31,986 nucleotides of DNA from JAZLEZ01 sp045615505 (GTDB lineage Bacteria; Spirochaetota; Spirochaetia; Sphaerochaetales; Sphaerochaetaceae): positions 1 through 31,986 of the forward strand of contig JAZLEZ010000045.1 of the NCBI GenBank assembly GCA_045615505.1. The letters are read 5' to 3'. Under the pieces are notes generated by a model. It was not told the origin of the DNA. It saw nothing but the letters and a program-made list of their open reading frames with translations, and searched no databases. Shown piece after piece: positions 24,753-31,809 of the stretch (its first letter is position 1; the number at the start of each line of letters is the position of its first letter). The position numbers were made by a program, and so were the translations under genes.

Positions 24753-24797
24753 AAAACAACCTCTTGAATAAAATAAGCACCGCTTCAAATTTTAACA

Positions 24798-24803
24798 ATT
24801 ATA
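24798..24803 (-). promoter_or_regulatory. Candidate -10 box for the NSS-sstT operon
   Basis: TATAAT on the minus strand lies 45 bp before the ATG at 24752, leaving room for a normal leader with a ribosome binding site. The -35 region is weak. Confidence 0.4.
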
Positions 24804-24837
24804 GGCTTATTCCAGCAACAGTTATCTTATCCAATAC

Positions 24838-24866
24838 TTGAAGAATAATGACTATTATGGTATTTT
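24838..24866 (+). promoter_or_regulatory. Promoter of the SRP RNA gene
   Basis: TTGAAG (24838-24843), a 17-bp spacer and TATTTT (24861-24866) place the transcription start near 24872-24874, matching the 5' end of the SRP RNA helix. Confidence 0.6.
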
Positions 24867-24870
24867 TAAG

Positions 24871-24980
24871 CCTCCGGAGACAGATTCCAGGCTGTTTGCA
24901 GCCACCCAACCCCGCCAGGACAGGAATGTAGCAACGGTAAGTGGATTGCAGGAGAGACCTGGGTGATTTGTCTCCGGTCT
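24871..24980 (+). ncRNA. ffs: Signal recognition particle RNA (4.5S type)
   Basis: The conserved SRP tip is readable: CGCCAGGACAGGAA, then GTAGCAACGG, the symmetric and asymmetric loops bound by Ffh. The flanks pair as a long hairpin, with CCGGAGACA (24874-24882) complementary to TGTCTCCGG (24969-24977). A T-rich tract follows. It is about 110 nt, the short bacterial form without an Alu domain. It guides membrane proteins to the translocon together with Ffh. Confidence 0.9.
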
Positions 24981-24985
24981 TTTTG
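24952..24985 (+). terminator. 3' hairpin and U-tract ending the SRP RNA
   Basis: GGAGAC and GTCTCC can pair within the 3' part of the SRP RNA and are followed by TCTTTTT. The same GTCTCC also pairs with the 5' end of the RNA in the mature fold. Confidence 0.55.
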
Positions 24986-25001
24986 TAAGGTATATTAAGA
25001 T

Positions 25002-25934
25002 ATGGGAAATAAAGAACATTTTGCAAATGAAAAGGTTGATCTGGCATATCGCAAGTATGTTGAAGATCATTTTAACAACGGAATCAAAGCGGACATAAAA
25101 ACTACCATAGGAGTGTTATTCGGTTCAATTCTGATTGCTGCCAATATGAAACTTTTTCTTCGTTCCGGAAATATGATTCCGGCCGGTTTCTCAGGCGTGG
25201 CGGTTCTGATTCAGGAAATAGGTAATACATTCTTCGGTTTGGAGATTCCTTTCACTCCGCTTTCCCTGATGCTGAATGTATTTCCTGCTTATCTTTGTTA
25301 TAAGACAGTCGGTAAACGATTTACTCTTTTCAGTTGTATTGCGGTTGTACTGGTTGCCCTGATGACGGACTTCATTCCTAAGGCAACTCTGTCCGAAGAC
25401 AGGTTGCTGATAGCAATCTTCGGTGGAATTGTATCCGGCTTCGGGTCGTTGCTTATTCTGAACAGCGGGGCCTGTTCCGGGGGAACGGATTTTCTTTCAA
25501 TGCATTTTTCCGTGAAAAAGGGTATCAACACATTCAATACCGTTTTTGCCTGTAACTGTGTTCTTATTTTGATTTCCGGAATATTGTTTGGAATGGAAAG
25601 TGCGTTGTACACCGTCATTTACCAATTTGTATGTACAAAAACGGTAAATTTCCTCTATCAGCGGTTTTCTAAGAAAACACTGTTCATTGTTACGGAAAAA
25701 CCCCGTGAAGTTGCCGATATAATTATGGAAACAACCAATCATACCTGCACAATTCTCAATTCTGCAGTAGGCAGTTACACCGGCAAACATACTCATATTG
25801 TTTATACCATAATAGGTGCAGGAGAAACGGATACTGTCAGAAAGTTAATCAAGGGAACTGACCCCGGTTGTTTTATCAACACTCTAAATTCAGATGCAGT
25901 AACAGGATTGTTCTATCAGCGTCCGATTGCTTGA
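25002..25934 (+). CDS. YitT-family membrane protein
   Basis: The 310-residue protein has a YitT layout: an initial cytoplasmic stretch, about five membrane segments (beginning IGVLFGSILIAANMKLFL and NMIPAGFSGVAVLIQEI, with GIVSGFGSLLILNSGACSGG), and a soluble C-terminal DUF2179-like domain (KKTLFIVTEKPREVADIIM onward). Function is not known for the family. A TATATT at 24991-24996 lies 5 nt before the ATG, and AAGG at 24987-24990 is a distant possible ribosome binding site. The stop codon lies within the -35 box of the tRNA-Ser(UGA) promoter. Confidence 0.9.
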   Translation: MGNKEHFANEKVDLAYRKYVEDHFNNGIKADIKTTIGVLFGSILIAANMKLFLRSGNMIPAGFSGVAVLIQEIGNTFFGLEIPFTPLSLMLNVFPAYLCYKTVGKRFTLFSCIAVVLVALMTDFIPKATLSEDRLLIAIFGGIVSGFGSLLILNSGACSGGTDFLSMHFSVKKGINTFNTVFACNCVLILISGILFGMESALYTVIYQFVCTKTVNFLYQRFSKKTLFIVTEKPREVADIIMETTNHTCTILNSAVGSYTGKHTHIVYTIIGAGETDTVRKLIKGTDPGCFINTLNSDAVTGLFYQRPIA

Positions 25935-25959
25935 CAAATATCTTCTCACTGGGTATATT
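25931..25959 (+). promoter_or_regulatory. Near-consensus promoter of the tRNA-Ser(UGA)/tRNA-Ser(GCU) pair
   Basis: TTGACA (25931-25936), an exact 17-bp spacer and TATATT (25954-25959) are followed by the tRNA at 25972. The -35 box overlaps the YitT stop codon (25932-25934). Confidence 0.85.
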
Positions 25960-25971
25960 CAAAAAGCTAAT

Positions 25972-26056
25972 GGAGAGCTGTCCGAGAGGTCGAAGGAGGC
26001 GGTCTTGAAAACCGTTGAGGTGCAAGCCTCCGGGGGTTCGAATCCCTCGCTCTCCG
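25972..26056 (+). tRNA. tRNA-Ser (anticodon TGA)
   Basis: Acceptor stem GGAGAGC/GCTCTCC, anticodon stem GCGGT/ACCGT around loop CTTGAAA (anticodon UGA), a long variable arm and a T arm with GTTCGAATC are present. G73 follows and CCA is not encoded. Confidence 0.97.
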
Positions 26057-26059
26057 TTT

Positions 26060-26079
26060 TTTATCTCAGCAGAGATAAA
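26060..26079 (+). other. Spacer hairpin between the two tRNA-Ser genes
   Basis: TTTATCTC and GAGATAAA form a perfect 8-bp stem with loop AGCA in the 25-nt spacer. It may guide tRNA processing; no long T-run follows it, so it is unlikely to terminate. Confidence 0.5.
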
Positions 26080-26081
26080 TT

Positions 26082-26168
26082 GGAGCGGTGGCCGAGCGGC
26101 CGAAGGCGCTTCCCTGCTAAGGAAGTATACTGGTAACGGTATCCCGGGTTCAAATCCCGGCCACTCCG
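26082..26168 (+). tRNA. tRNA-Ser (anticodon GCT)
   Basis: The anticodon stem CTTCC/GGAAG encloses loop CTGCTAA (anticodon GCU, for AGC/AGU codons). A long variable arm, the T arm (CCGGGTTCAAATCCCGG) and G73 are present. The acceptor stem GGAGCGG/CCACTCC has a C-A mismatch at the fifth pair. CCA is not encoded. Confidence 0.95.
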
Positions 26169-26200
26169 AATCTTCTTAGGAATTCATTCCAAAAAACACA

Positions 26201-27697
26201 TTACGGAAGTGCTGCCTCCACGGTAGCTCTTTTCCGTAATTTCCACTGCTCTGCTTGAAGGATTCTGCTGGGTTTTCCGTTTGCAGTCCTGCATATAGAA
26301 GTAGTAAAAACAATGTATTTGGGTATTTTGTATGTATCCAATACTTTTGTGAGGATTTGTCTGATTGTCTGAACGGAAAGCTCAGATTGTTCTTCTTTTA
26401 CAATATTAAGACAAGCAGCCGTTCCTGTTATCTTATCAGGTACTCCGAAGCAGATACATTCCTCAACTCCGGCGATTTGAGCAACTGCTTGTTCAATTTC
26501 CGCAGGATTTACCTTCAGACCGCCGATATTGATTGTATCGTCCTTTCTCCCGGTAATATACAAGTATCCTTCGTCGTCAAAATAACCAAAATCACTTGTA
26601 ATGACATAACTGTCAGAAAAAGATTGTTCAGTTGCTTCTTTGTTGTTCCAATAACCGGAAAAATTCATATCACTTTTTACGGCAACGGTACCGGTACAAT
26701 GCTTTTCAACAGGATGCAAGTATTCGTCCAAAATAATGACTCTGACACCTTCGGATACTTTTCCTGCACAATTTGGATTTTTTTCTTCTCTGTTAAGGCA
26801 GATCTTTGTATTGCAACCTGTTTCGGATGAGGCATAGGAAAAGATTATTTCCGTGTTCGGAAGAGCGTTGAGAATAAAATCCATTTGTTGTTTGTTCAAA
26901 GATGCAGAACCAATGGAAATGAATTTAAGTCTGTCAATAAAATCTTTGAAAAAATCAGGCGCAAGTTTCTCTATTACGGTAATTCCTGAAGGTGGAGTAT
27001 ATAGGGAGCTAACACTGTATTTCTTCATCATTTCATGAATCATAGGAAGTTTTGTCAGACCATCAACGAATATGCAAGTTCCTCCAAAAAAATTTACGGC
27101 ATACAGTTTCCAAAGCGGTGCAGCGTGGTTCAAGGGGACAAAAGACAAATCTACGGAAGAACTGTTAAGATTGAACATCTTTTGCCTGTTCAGACAATTT
27201 GCTGTAATACTTTTGTGTGACCAGATTGCACCTTTGGGCATTCCTGTTGTTCCGGATGTAAACATAATGTTTGCAAAACTGTTTTCTTCAGGAAAAGAAA
27301 CACTGCAAAGAGGGCAGCTTGAAATACAGTTTTCCAAACAATCTAACCGGAGGGATACTTCTACTTCTTTGTTGTCATTATCCGAAATAAGACATTTTGC
27401 CTGAATTTGTTTGCAGACTTTTGTTTCTGTATCGATATCAGAAGCAATATCAATCGGAACAAATACAGCATGGCAAAGCCAGGCGGCATAACATGAAATT
27501 ACAAACCATTTTGAATACACGGATTTTACTGCAATCCTGTCGCCGGCTCCGATTCCGTATTGTAGGAAACAGGAACAAAGCCTTGATGAATACAGCCATA
27601 AATCACCGTAAGTAATACTGTTTTTTTCAAAAATGACAGCTTGTTTATCAGGATACTTCTTGGAATATTCAAACAGATTTTCAAGTAATGATTTCAT
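26201..27697 (-). CDS. AMP-forming acyl/aminoacyl ligase, DltA-like
   Basis: The 498-residue protein is an adenylate-forming enzyme. Core motifs include A3 (MFTSGTTGMPKGAIWSH), A5 (FSYASSETGC), A7/A8 (YLYITGRKDDTINIGGLKVNPAEIEQ) and the catalytic lysine in TANGKPSR near the C-terminus. Such enzymes activate an acid as acyl-AMP and pass it to a phosphopantetheine thiol. The partner is obvious: the ACP gene overlaps its start by 4 bp. With the MBOAT and DHHW genes upstream, its role is analogous to DltA (D-alanine to DltC). The actual acid (D-alanine, another amino acid or an acyl group) is not shown by sequence. Confidence 0.9.
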   Translation of the reverse strand: MKSLLENLFEYSKKYPDKQAVIFEKNSITYGDLWLYSSRLCSCFLQYGIGAGDRIAVKSVYSKWFVISCYAAWLCHAVFVPIDIASDIDTETKVCKQIQAKCLISDNDNKEVEVSLRLDCLENCISSCPLCSVSFPEENSFANIMFTSGTTGMPKGAIWSHKSITANCLNRQKMFNLNSSSVDLSFVPLNHAAPLWKLYAVNFFGGTCIFVDGLTKLPMIHEMMKKYSVSSLYTPPSGITVIEKLAPDFFKDFIDRLKFISIGSASLNKQQMDFILNALPNTEIIFSYASSETGCNTKICLNREEKNPNCAGKVSEGVRVIILDEYLHPVEKHCTGTVAVKSDMNFSGYWNNKEATEQSFSDSYVITSDFGYFDDEGYLYITGRKDDTINIGGLKVNPAEIEQAVAQIAGVEECICFGVPDKITGTAACLNIVKEEQSELSVQTIRQILTKVLDTYKIPKYIVFTTSICRTANGKPSRILQAEQWKLRKRATVEAALP

Positions 27698-27921
27698 AAA
27701 AGTTTTGCTCTGACAGTACTGATTATGGCTTCAAGAGAATTGAATTTCTCGGGTATAAGCTCGGACATAGAAAAAGTAATATCAAATTCTTCTGACAAAT
27801 CCGAAACAATCTGTACTAAAGAAAGAGAATTGATGATTTTTTCATCAATGAGATTTGAAGCCTTTTCAAAATCTGTTCCGGGAACGGCCTCCTGCAATAT
27901 CTTCAAGATTTTGTCTCTCAT
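27694..27921 (-). CDS. Acyl carrier protein, DltC-like
   Basis: The 75-residue acidic helical protein has the carrier-protein motif around Ser32 (EKIINSLSLVQIVSDL), where the phosphopantetheine arm would attach. The usual DSL triplet is NSL here, so the aspartate before the serine is replaced. Length and the helix-loop-helix pattern fit stand-alone carriers such as DltC. It overlaps the ligase gene by 4 bp and follows the MBOAT gene by 7 bp, with TGAGG as ribosome binding site. It is most likely a dedicated carrier for this operon rather than the fatty-acid synthesis ACP. Confidence 0.88.
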   Translation of the reverse strand: MRDKILKILQEAVPGTDFEKASNLIDEKIINSLSLVQIVSDLSEEFDITFSMSELIPEKFNSLEAIISTVRAKLL

Positions 27922-27928
27922 TTTTACC

Positions 27929-29353
27929 TCAGAAATTAAAATAGATGAAAGGATTATATCCGCTACTGATTACATAGGAAACAGAAGCGACAAAACAGAG
28001 TAAAAGCCCCAAACATTTAACACTGTTCCAAATACGATTCGCAACAACTGTTTCATTGAATTTTCTGTTCAGAAACGGAATAACCGGTAAAGAAAAAATC
28101 AAACCGGCAATCAAAACCACGGCATATTGTCTTAACCAATAACCTGTTGCAGCATCGTAAAAAGAATTACCTGACAGGCAGAACATATCAAGATAATACA
28201 ATGCAGCATATTTTCCTGCCTTGGATGTAAAAAGAACAGAACTCAATATTATTACAAGAATGGTTTTTATATGGCAAAAAACTTTTGTAGGCTTAGTATC
28301 GATTTCAGAAATGATGACAATTAGCTGAACCAAACCCCACATTACAAAGGTCCAGTTTGCGCCATGCCAAAGTCCGGTGGCCATCCAAACAACAGAAAGG
28401 ACAAAGGCCGATGAAATCATAGAAGCGTCTTTCCTGTTCATCTTTTTTGAAAGAGTTTTTCTTATTTTCAATGCCGGCCCTATGCTCAAAGGGTAATACA
28501 GATAATCTCTGAACCATTCGCCTAATGAGATGTGCCATCTTCTCCAGTATTCTGTGATGGATTTGGATACAAAAGGGTAATTAAAGTTTTCATTGAATTC
28601 AAAACCAAAAACCTTTCCCAGTCCTATAGCCATGTCGGAATAACCCGAAAAATCAAAATAAATCTGTAAAACCGATGCAACTGCCCCTGCCCATGCCAAA
28701 ATTGCAGAATGTGGGGTAAAATCAAATGCAAGTGATGTTACCTGAGCAAGCTGATTTGCCAAAAGGACTTTTTTTGATAATCCTATTGCAAAGCGGTACA
28801 GACCTTCACTGAATTTTTCAAAACTGTGTTTTCTGTGATTCAGCTGTTGAGAGACCGTGGAATATCTTACTATCGGACCGGCAATCAGCTGTGGAAAAAA
28901 TGATATATAAAGACCCACATTTATAAGTTTTGTCTGTTCTTCAGAATAACCGCCTCTGTATATATCAACTATGTAAGATATTGCCTGAAATGTATAAAAC
29001 GAAATGCCTAAAGGTAATGTAATTGAAATTCTGCCGCCGGATATCCAGCTTAAATATTTGAACACAAAAAGTATTGCAATATTCAGAATACAGCCGATTG
29101 CCAGAAGCATTTTCTTTTTTTGTTGTTCATTATTCTTTATAAGTAATTTTCCTATGGTGTAGTTAATAAGAATTGAGCCGGCAATTATAAAAAAGAAGTA
29201 TTTCCGTTCCCATGAATAAAAGTATAGAGAACTGATTAAAAGCCAAATATTTGCAACTGTCAGATTATTTTTGGAAAGTCTTAGAATTACAAAGTAGGCT
29301 GCACATACTACAGGAAAGAAGAAGAAAAGAAAACTGTTGCTGGAAAAAACCAT
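27929..29353 (-). CDS. MBOAT-family O-acyltransferase, AlgI/DltB-like
   Basis: The 474-residue multi-pass protein starts MVFSSNSFLFFFFPVV, typical of AlgI-type proteins. It has the MBOAT core: ITEYWRRWHISLGEWFRDYLYYPL with a conserved histidine and VVWMATGLWHGANWTFVMWGL with the catalytic histidine. It is longer than DltB (about 400) and closer to AlgI. These enzymes pass an acyl or aminoacyl group across the membrane from a carrier to an extracytoplasmic acceptor. It follows the DHHW gene by 6 bp and precedes the ACP by 7 bp, so it should be the membrane step of one pathway. Confidence 0.95.
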   Translation of the reverse strand: MVFSSNSFLFFFFPVVCAAYFVILRLSKNNLTVANIWLLISSLYFYSWERKYFFFIIAGSILINYTIGKLLIKNNEQQKKKMLLAIGCILNIAILFVFKYLSWISGGRISITLPLGISFYTFQAISYIVDIYRGGYSEEQTKLINVGLYISFFPQLIAGPIVRYSTVSQQLNHRKHSFEKFSEGLYRFAIGLSKKVLLANQLAQVTSLAFDFTPHSAILAWAGAVASVLQIYFDFSGYSDMAIGLGKVFGFEFNENFNYPFVSKSITEYWRRWHISLGEWFRDYLYYPLSIGPALKIRKTLSKKMNRKDASMISSAFVLSVVWMATGLWHGANWTFVMWGLVQLIVIISEIDTKPTKVFCHIKTILVIILSSVLFTSKAGKYAALYYLDMFCLSGNSFYDAATGYWLRQYAVVLIAGLIFSLPVIPFLNRKFNETVVANRIWNSVKCLGLLLCFVASVSYVISSGYNPFIYFNF

Positions 29354-29359
29354 TTTAAC

Positions 29360-30550
29360 CTACCTGTAAATAAAAGCCATATTTGAAGAAAATTCGCTTG
29401 TTCCGTAAATCATTACAACTGTATCAGGTTTTGTTTCTTCAATGTATGCGCTCAGTTCTTTATACTCTCTGAGATCAATGATATCCAGATATTCGATGTC
29501 ATTTGTCAGAAACGGTGTCATTACATTTGCTATTGATGTTTTCAATACCAATAGGCGTTTTCCGTTATTAACCAAATTGTTATGTACTTTAATCAGAGGT
29601 TTGTTTCCGTAAGCGTACAGATTGTATTTTGTAGTATCGTAAAATGTTTTACTTTCCAATACTCCATAGTCAAAAAAACTTTGTTCGATGGGTCCTCTTT
29701 GTATGTAATCTTTTGTTGGAATTTCAACTGTAATATCCGACTTGTAAAGAGGTACGAGCACAGGCAGGATTTCCGGCTCACAATATATGTGTGAAACTTT
29801 CTGCCCCAGACTTCCGAGCATCAGAATGTCTTCAGATACATTGTAATTTTTCAAGTCAAAAACGGATGTATCGATTTGGTATCCGTATTTTTCATTCAGA
29901 GACAGTGCCAAGACTTTACTCGCCTGCAGCCCGGATTGAGGTAGCCAGTGATGATCTGTCTTGAAAAAGAAACTCAATCGCCGGTCATTGACCTCCGGAT
30001 AGCTGTCCATAAAACTTACAACATCAACACCGGCTTTTTCCAATTCTGTTCTTATTTGTTTTTCATACTCTTCCGTGTAATCTTTATACACACCTTTGTA
30101 TGATGCAAATGCAGGGTCATGTGTCTCCATTTTATGCGGCAGTTCAAAATATATGAAATTGATGCCCTGTTCTTTCAGTTTTTCAGATAAATTAATTACT
30201 GCAGTAATATTCTGATTGATGTCATATTCTTCCATAATCAGTGAAAGATAACCGTCAGATAAAGAAACAACAACATCATCAAAATAATCCGGTACGGTTT
30301 TGGTTCCCGTAAGTGAAGTTGACGCATTCTTTCCTGTTGCTTTATCAATAGACTTATTCAGCAAAACAGAATTCAAAAAAATTGATGTCTTCCTAAAATA
30401 ATGGGGTATGAGAGAATCTAAATTGCATTTAATAAAAGATGAAAAAACAGCTTTAGGACCTGATTCTGAATCTGTCAAAGGAACATAAAAAACTTCAAAT
30501 GCTAACAATGAGATTGTCAGAAAAACAATTAAAGCAAAAATTTTTTTCAT
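29360..30550 (-). CDS. DHHW/AlgJ-AlgX-like membrane-anchored acyltransferase
   Basis: The protein is 396 residues from the ATG at 30550 (MKKIFALIVFLTISLLAFEV), a single N-terminal signal anchor followed by an extracytoplasmic domain. FFFKTDHHWLPQSG carries the DHHW motif of AlgJ/AlgX/DHHW proteins, where the Asp-His pair forms part of an SGNH-type catalytic triad. These act with an MBOAT protein to O-acylate an extracellular polymer; DltD fills the analogous slot. An in-frame TTG at 30571 with AAGGA just upstream is an alternative start adding 7 residues, but it lies inside the end of repeat copy D and its spacing is short. First gene of the operon. Confidence 0.88.
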   Translation of the reverse strand: MKKIFALIVFLTISLLAFEVFYVPLTDSESGPKAVFSSFIKCNLDSLIPHYFRKTSIFLNSVLLNKSIDKATGKNASTSLTGTKTVPDYFDDVVVSLSDGYLSLIMEEYDINQNITAVINLSEKLKEQGINFIYFELPHKMETHDPAFASYKGVYKDYTEEYEKQIRTELEKAGVDVVSFMDSYPEVNDRRLSFFFKTDHHWLPQSGLQASKVLALSLNEKYGYQIDTSVFDLKNYNVSEDILMLGSLGQKVSHIYCEPEILPVLVPLYKSDITVEIPTKDYIQRGPIEQSFFDYGVLESKTFYDTTKYNLYAYGNKPLIKVHNNLVNNGKRLLVLKTSIANVMTPFLTNDIEYLDIIDLREYKELSAYIEETKPDTVVMIYGTSEFSSNMAFIYR

Positions 30551-30558
30551 CTGTTTTT

Positions 30559-30721
30559 GAGGTACTTTCAAAATTCCTTTTTAATTCTCAGGCGTTATTT
30601 GAACCTGCTAAACGATAGTGTGAAGAGCTTTAAAATACGACAGTATTTCTCAGTTTTCACACTACATTTATCGAATCCAAATTTACACCTGATTTATTAA
30701 AGTTCGTTTTGCAAGTTGCTC
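30559..30721. repeat. 163-bp element with related inverted-repeat ends (copy D)
   Basis: The left end (gaggtactttcaaaa) and the reverse complement of the right end (gagcaacttgcaaaa) match at 12 of 15 positions and resemble those of copy B. The interior differs from copy B and contains nested palindromes: TAGTGTGAA (30616-30624) with TTCACACTA (30656-30664), enclosing AAATAC/GTATTT. It starts 8 bp upstream of the ATG of the acylation operon, so it forms that operon's immediate upstream region. No gene is seen inside. Confidence 0.7.
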
Positions 30722-30727
30722 TACAAA

Positions 30728-30756
30728 TTAAGCCACCGACAGTATCAGTGGCTTAA
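30728..30756 (-). terminator. Probable terminator of the lipoprotein gene
   Basis: A perfect 9-bp stem (TTAAGCCAC, 30728-30736, with GTGGCTTAA, 30748-30756) lies about 28 bp downstream of the minus-strand lipoprotein stop. On that strand only TTTGT follows, so it is a modest terminator; on the plus strand a CTTTTTTT lies 15 bp further on. Confidence 0.55.
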
Positions 30757-30783
30757 AAATCATTTGTCTTTTTTTAGGTATAA

Positions 30784-31227
30784 TTAATTTCTAAACGGCA
30801 TAACATATACGGACATACCGTCTTCCAAAAGTGTATCCGGGGTAACCGGTACAGGCGTGCCTCCGACTACATTATAGAAACAAATAGGAATTAACGATGA
30901 GCCAGCTCTTGCTCCTCTATCAAGAATGACACCGGTACACATATCTGCACAACTGCAAAGAGTTCCGCTAAGTCCGCATACTGTGGTTTTTAATCCGTTC
31001 AAATCTCCGAAAGTTTTATATTTGCCGCGGTCAAATGTAATGGAATGGATCTTTGTTACCGGACATTCATCAGAATCATAACCTTCCATGCCGGGGAGCT
31101 TTCCACCACTACAATAGAGGAAATTTATTGTCTCTTTGAAACTGCTTTCGTCAACATCTGCGTTACAAGCAACATAAAGACCAAGAACAAGGAGAACCAA
31201 AAGTACTGCAACTATAATTTTTTTCAT
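30784..31227 (-). CDS. Small cysteine-rich putative lipoprotein
   Basis: The 147-residue protein begins MKKIIVAVLLVLLVLGLYVAC, a signal peptide whose last four residues (YVAC) form a relaxed spirochaete-type lipobox, with Cys21 as the lipid-attachment site. The mature part has seven further cysteines, four clustered in VCGLSGTLCSCADMC, suggesting disulfides or a metal site. I do not recognise the family. A strong AAAGGAGG ribosome binding site overlaps the end of the upstream beta-barrel gene (18 bp gap), so the two are probably one transcript. It is likely exposed at an outer face; its function is unknown. Confidence 0.78.
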   Translation of the reverse strand: MKKIIVAVLLVLLVLGLYVACNADVDESSFKETINFLYCSGGKLPGMEGYDSDECPVTKIHSITFDRGKYKTFGDLNGLKTTVCGLSGTLCSCADMCTGVILDRGARAGSSLIPICFYNVVGGTPVPVTPDTLLEDGMSVYVMPFRN

Positions 31228-31245
31228 ATTTCAATTCCTCCTTTA

Positions 31246-31782
31246 TCAGAATATGTATGACACACCCAACTTAGTGTTGACATTATAATTTGAATAGTTG
31301 ACATCATCCTTCTTTGAGAATGAGAACAATCCTTCAACTGAAGCAAATGCCTTGACAGAATCTGTCATATTGAATGAAGCGCCCAATTCAAGTCCGAACG
31401 GGAAATTTACACTGCTTTTCTTATTTCTGAGCTGTATTAAAGCACCGGCTTTGAGATCAGCAAAAGCATCTACCTTCTCGCCTAAATCCAAAGAATAACC
31501 GCCTTTTACAAGGAACATTAAATCCTTGCTTGTTGACTCATTTTCATACCAGTTGTTTTTGTATTCAAAATCAAATCCTACAACTGCATTACAATCTAAC
31601 TTGTTTTCATAGCCCAAAACGGCACCGTATGAATAGGTTGCCTTTTCAGCTTCATCGTCCTTTAATGATGATGTTTTACTATGGAATGCATAAGGAATTG
31701 CAGATAAACTCAAAGCCTGTTCTGCAAATACAAATCCTACGGCAGAAATGAATAATAGAGAAATTACCAATAATTTTTTCAT
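31246..31782 (-). CDS. Small outer-membrane beta-barrel protein
   Basis: The 178-residue protein has a signal peptide (MKKLLVISLLFISAVGFVFA) and then alternating hydrophobic and polar residues in strand-length stretches (YSYGAVLGYENKLDCNAVVGFDFEYK, LMFLVKGGYSLDLG, FPFGLELGASFNM). It ends in aromatic Phe (GVSYIF), a pattern of 8- to 10-strand outer-membrane barrels. No enzyme motif is seen. A strong GGAGG ribosome binding site precedes the ATG at 31782. Its promoter region contains a run of ten C/G, so its expression may be switchable. Confidence 0.8.
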   Translation of the reverse strand: MKKLLVISLLFISAVGFVFAEQALSLSAIPYAFHSKTSSLKDDEAEKATYSYGAVLGYENKLDCNAVVGFDFEYKNNWYENESTSKDLMFLVKGGYSLDLGEKVDAFADLKAGALIQLRNKKSSVNFPFGLELGASFNMTDSVKAFASVEGLFSFSKKDDVNYSNYNVNTKLGVSYIF

Positions 31783-31809
31783 TCTCCCACCTCCATATAA
31801 ATTTTTCTT

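Noticed and set aside
24753..24788. Longer start for the NSS transporter
   Set aside because: No ribosome binding site there, whereas ATG 24752 has AAGAGG 7 nt upstream and begins where family sequence begins.
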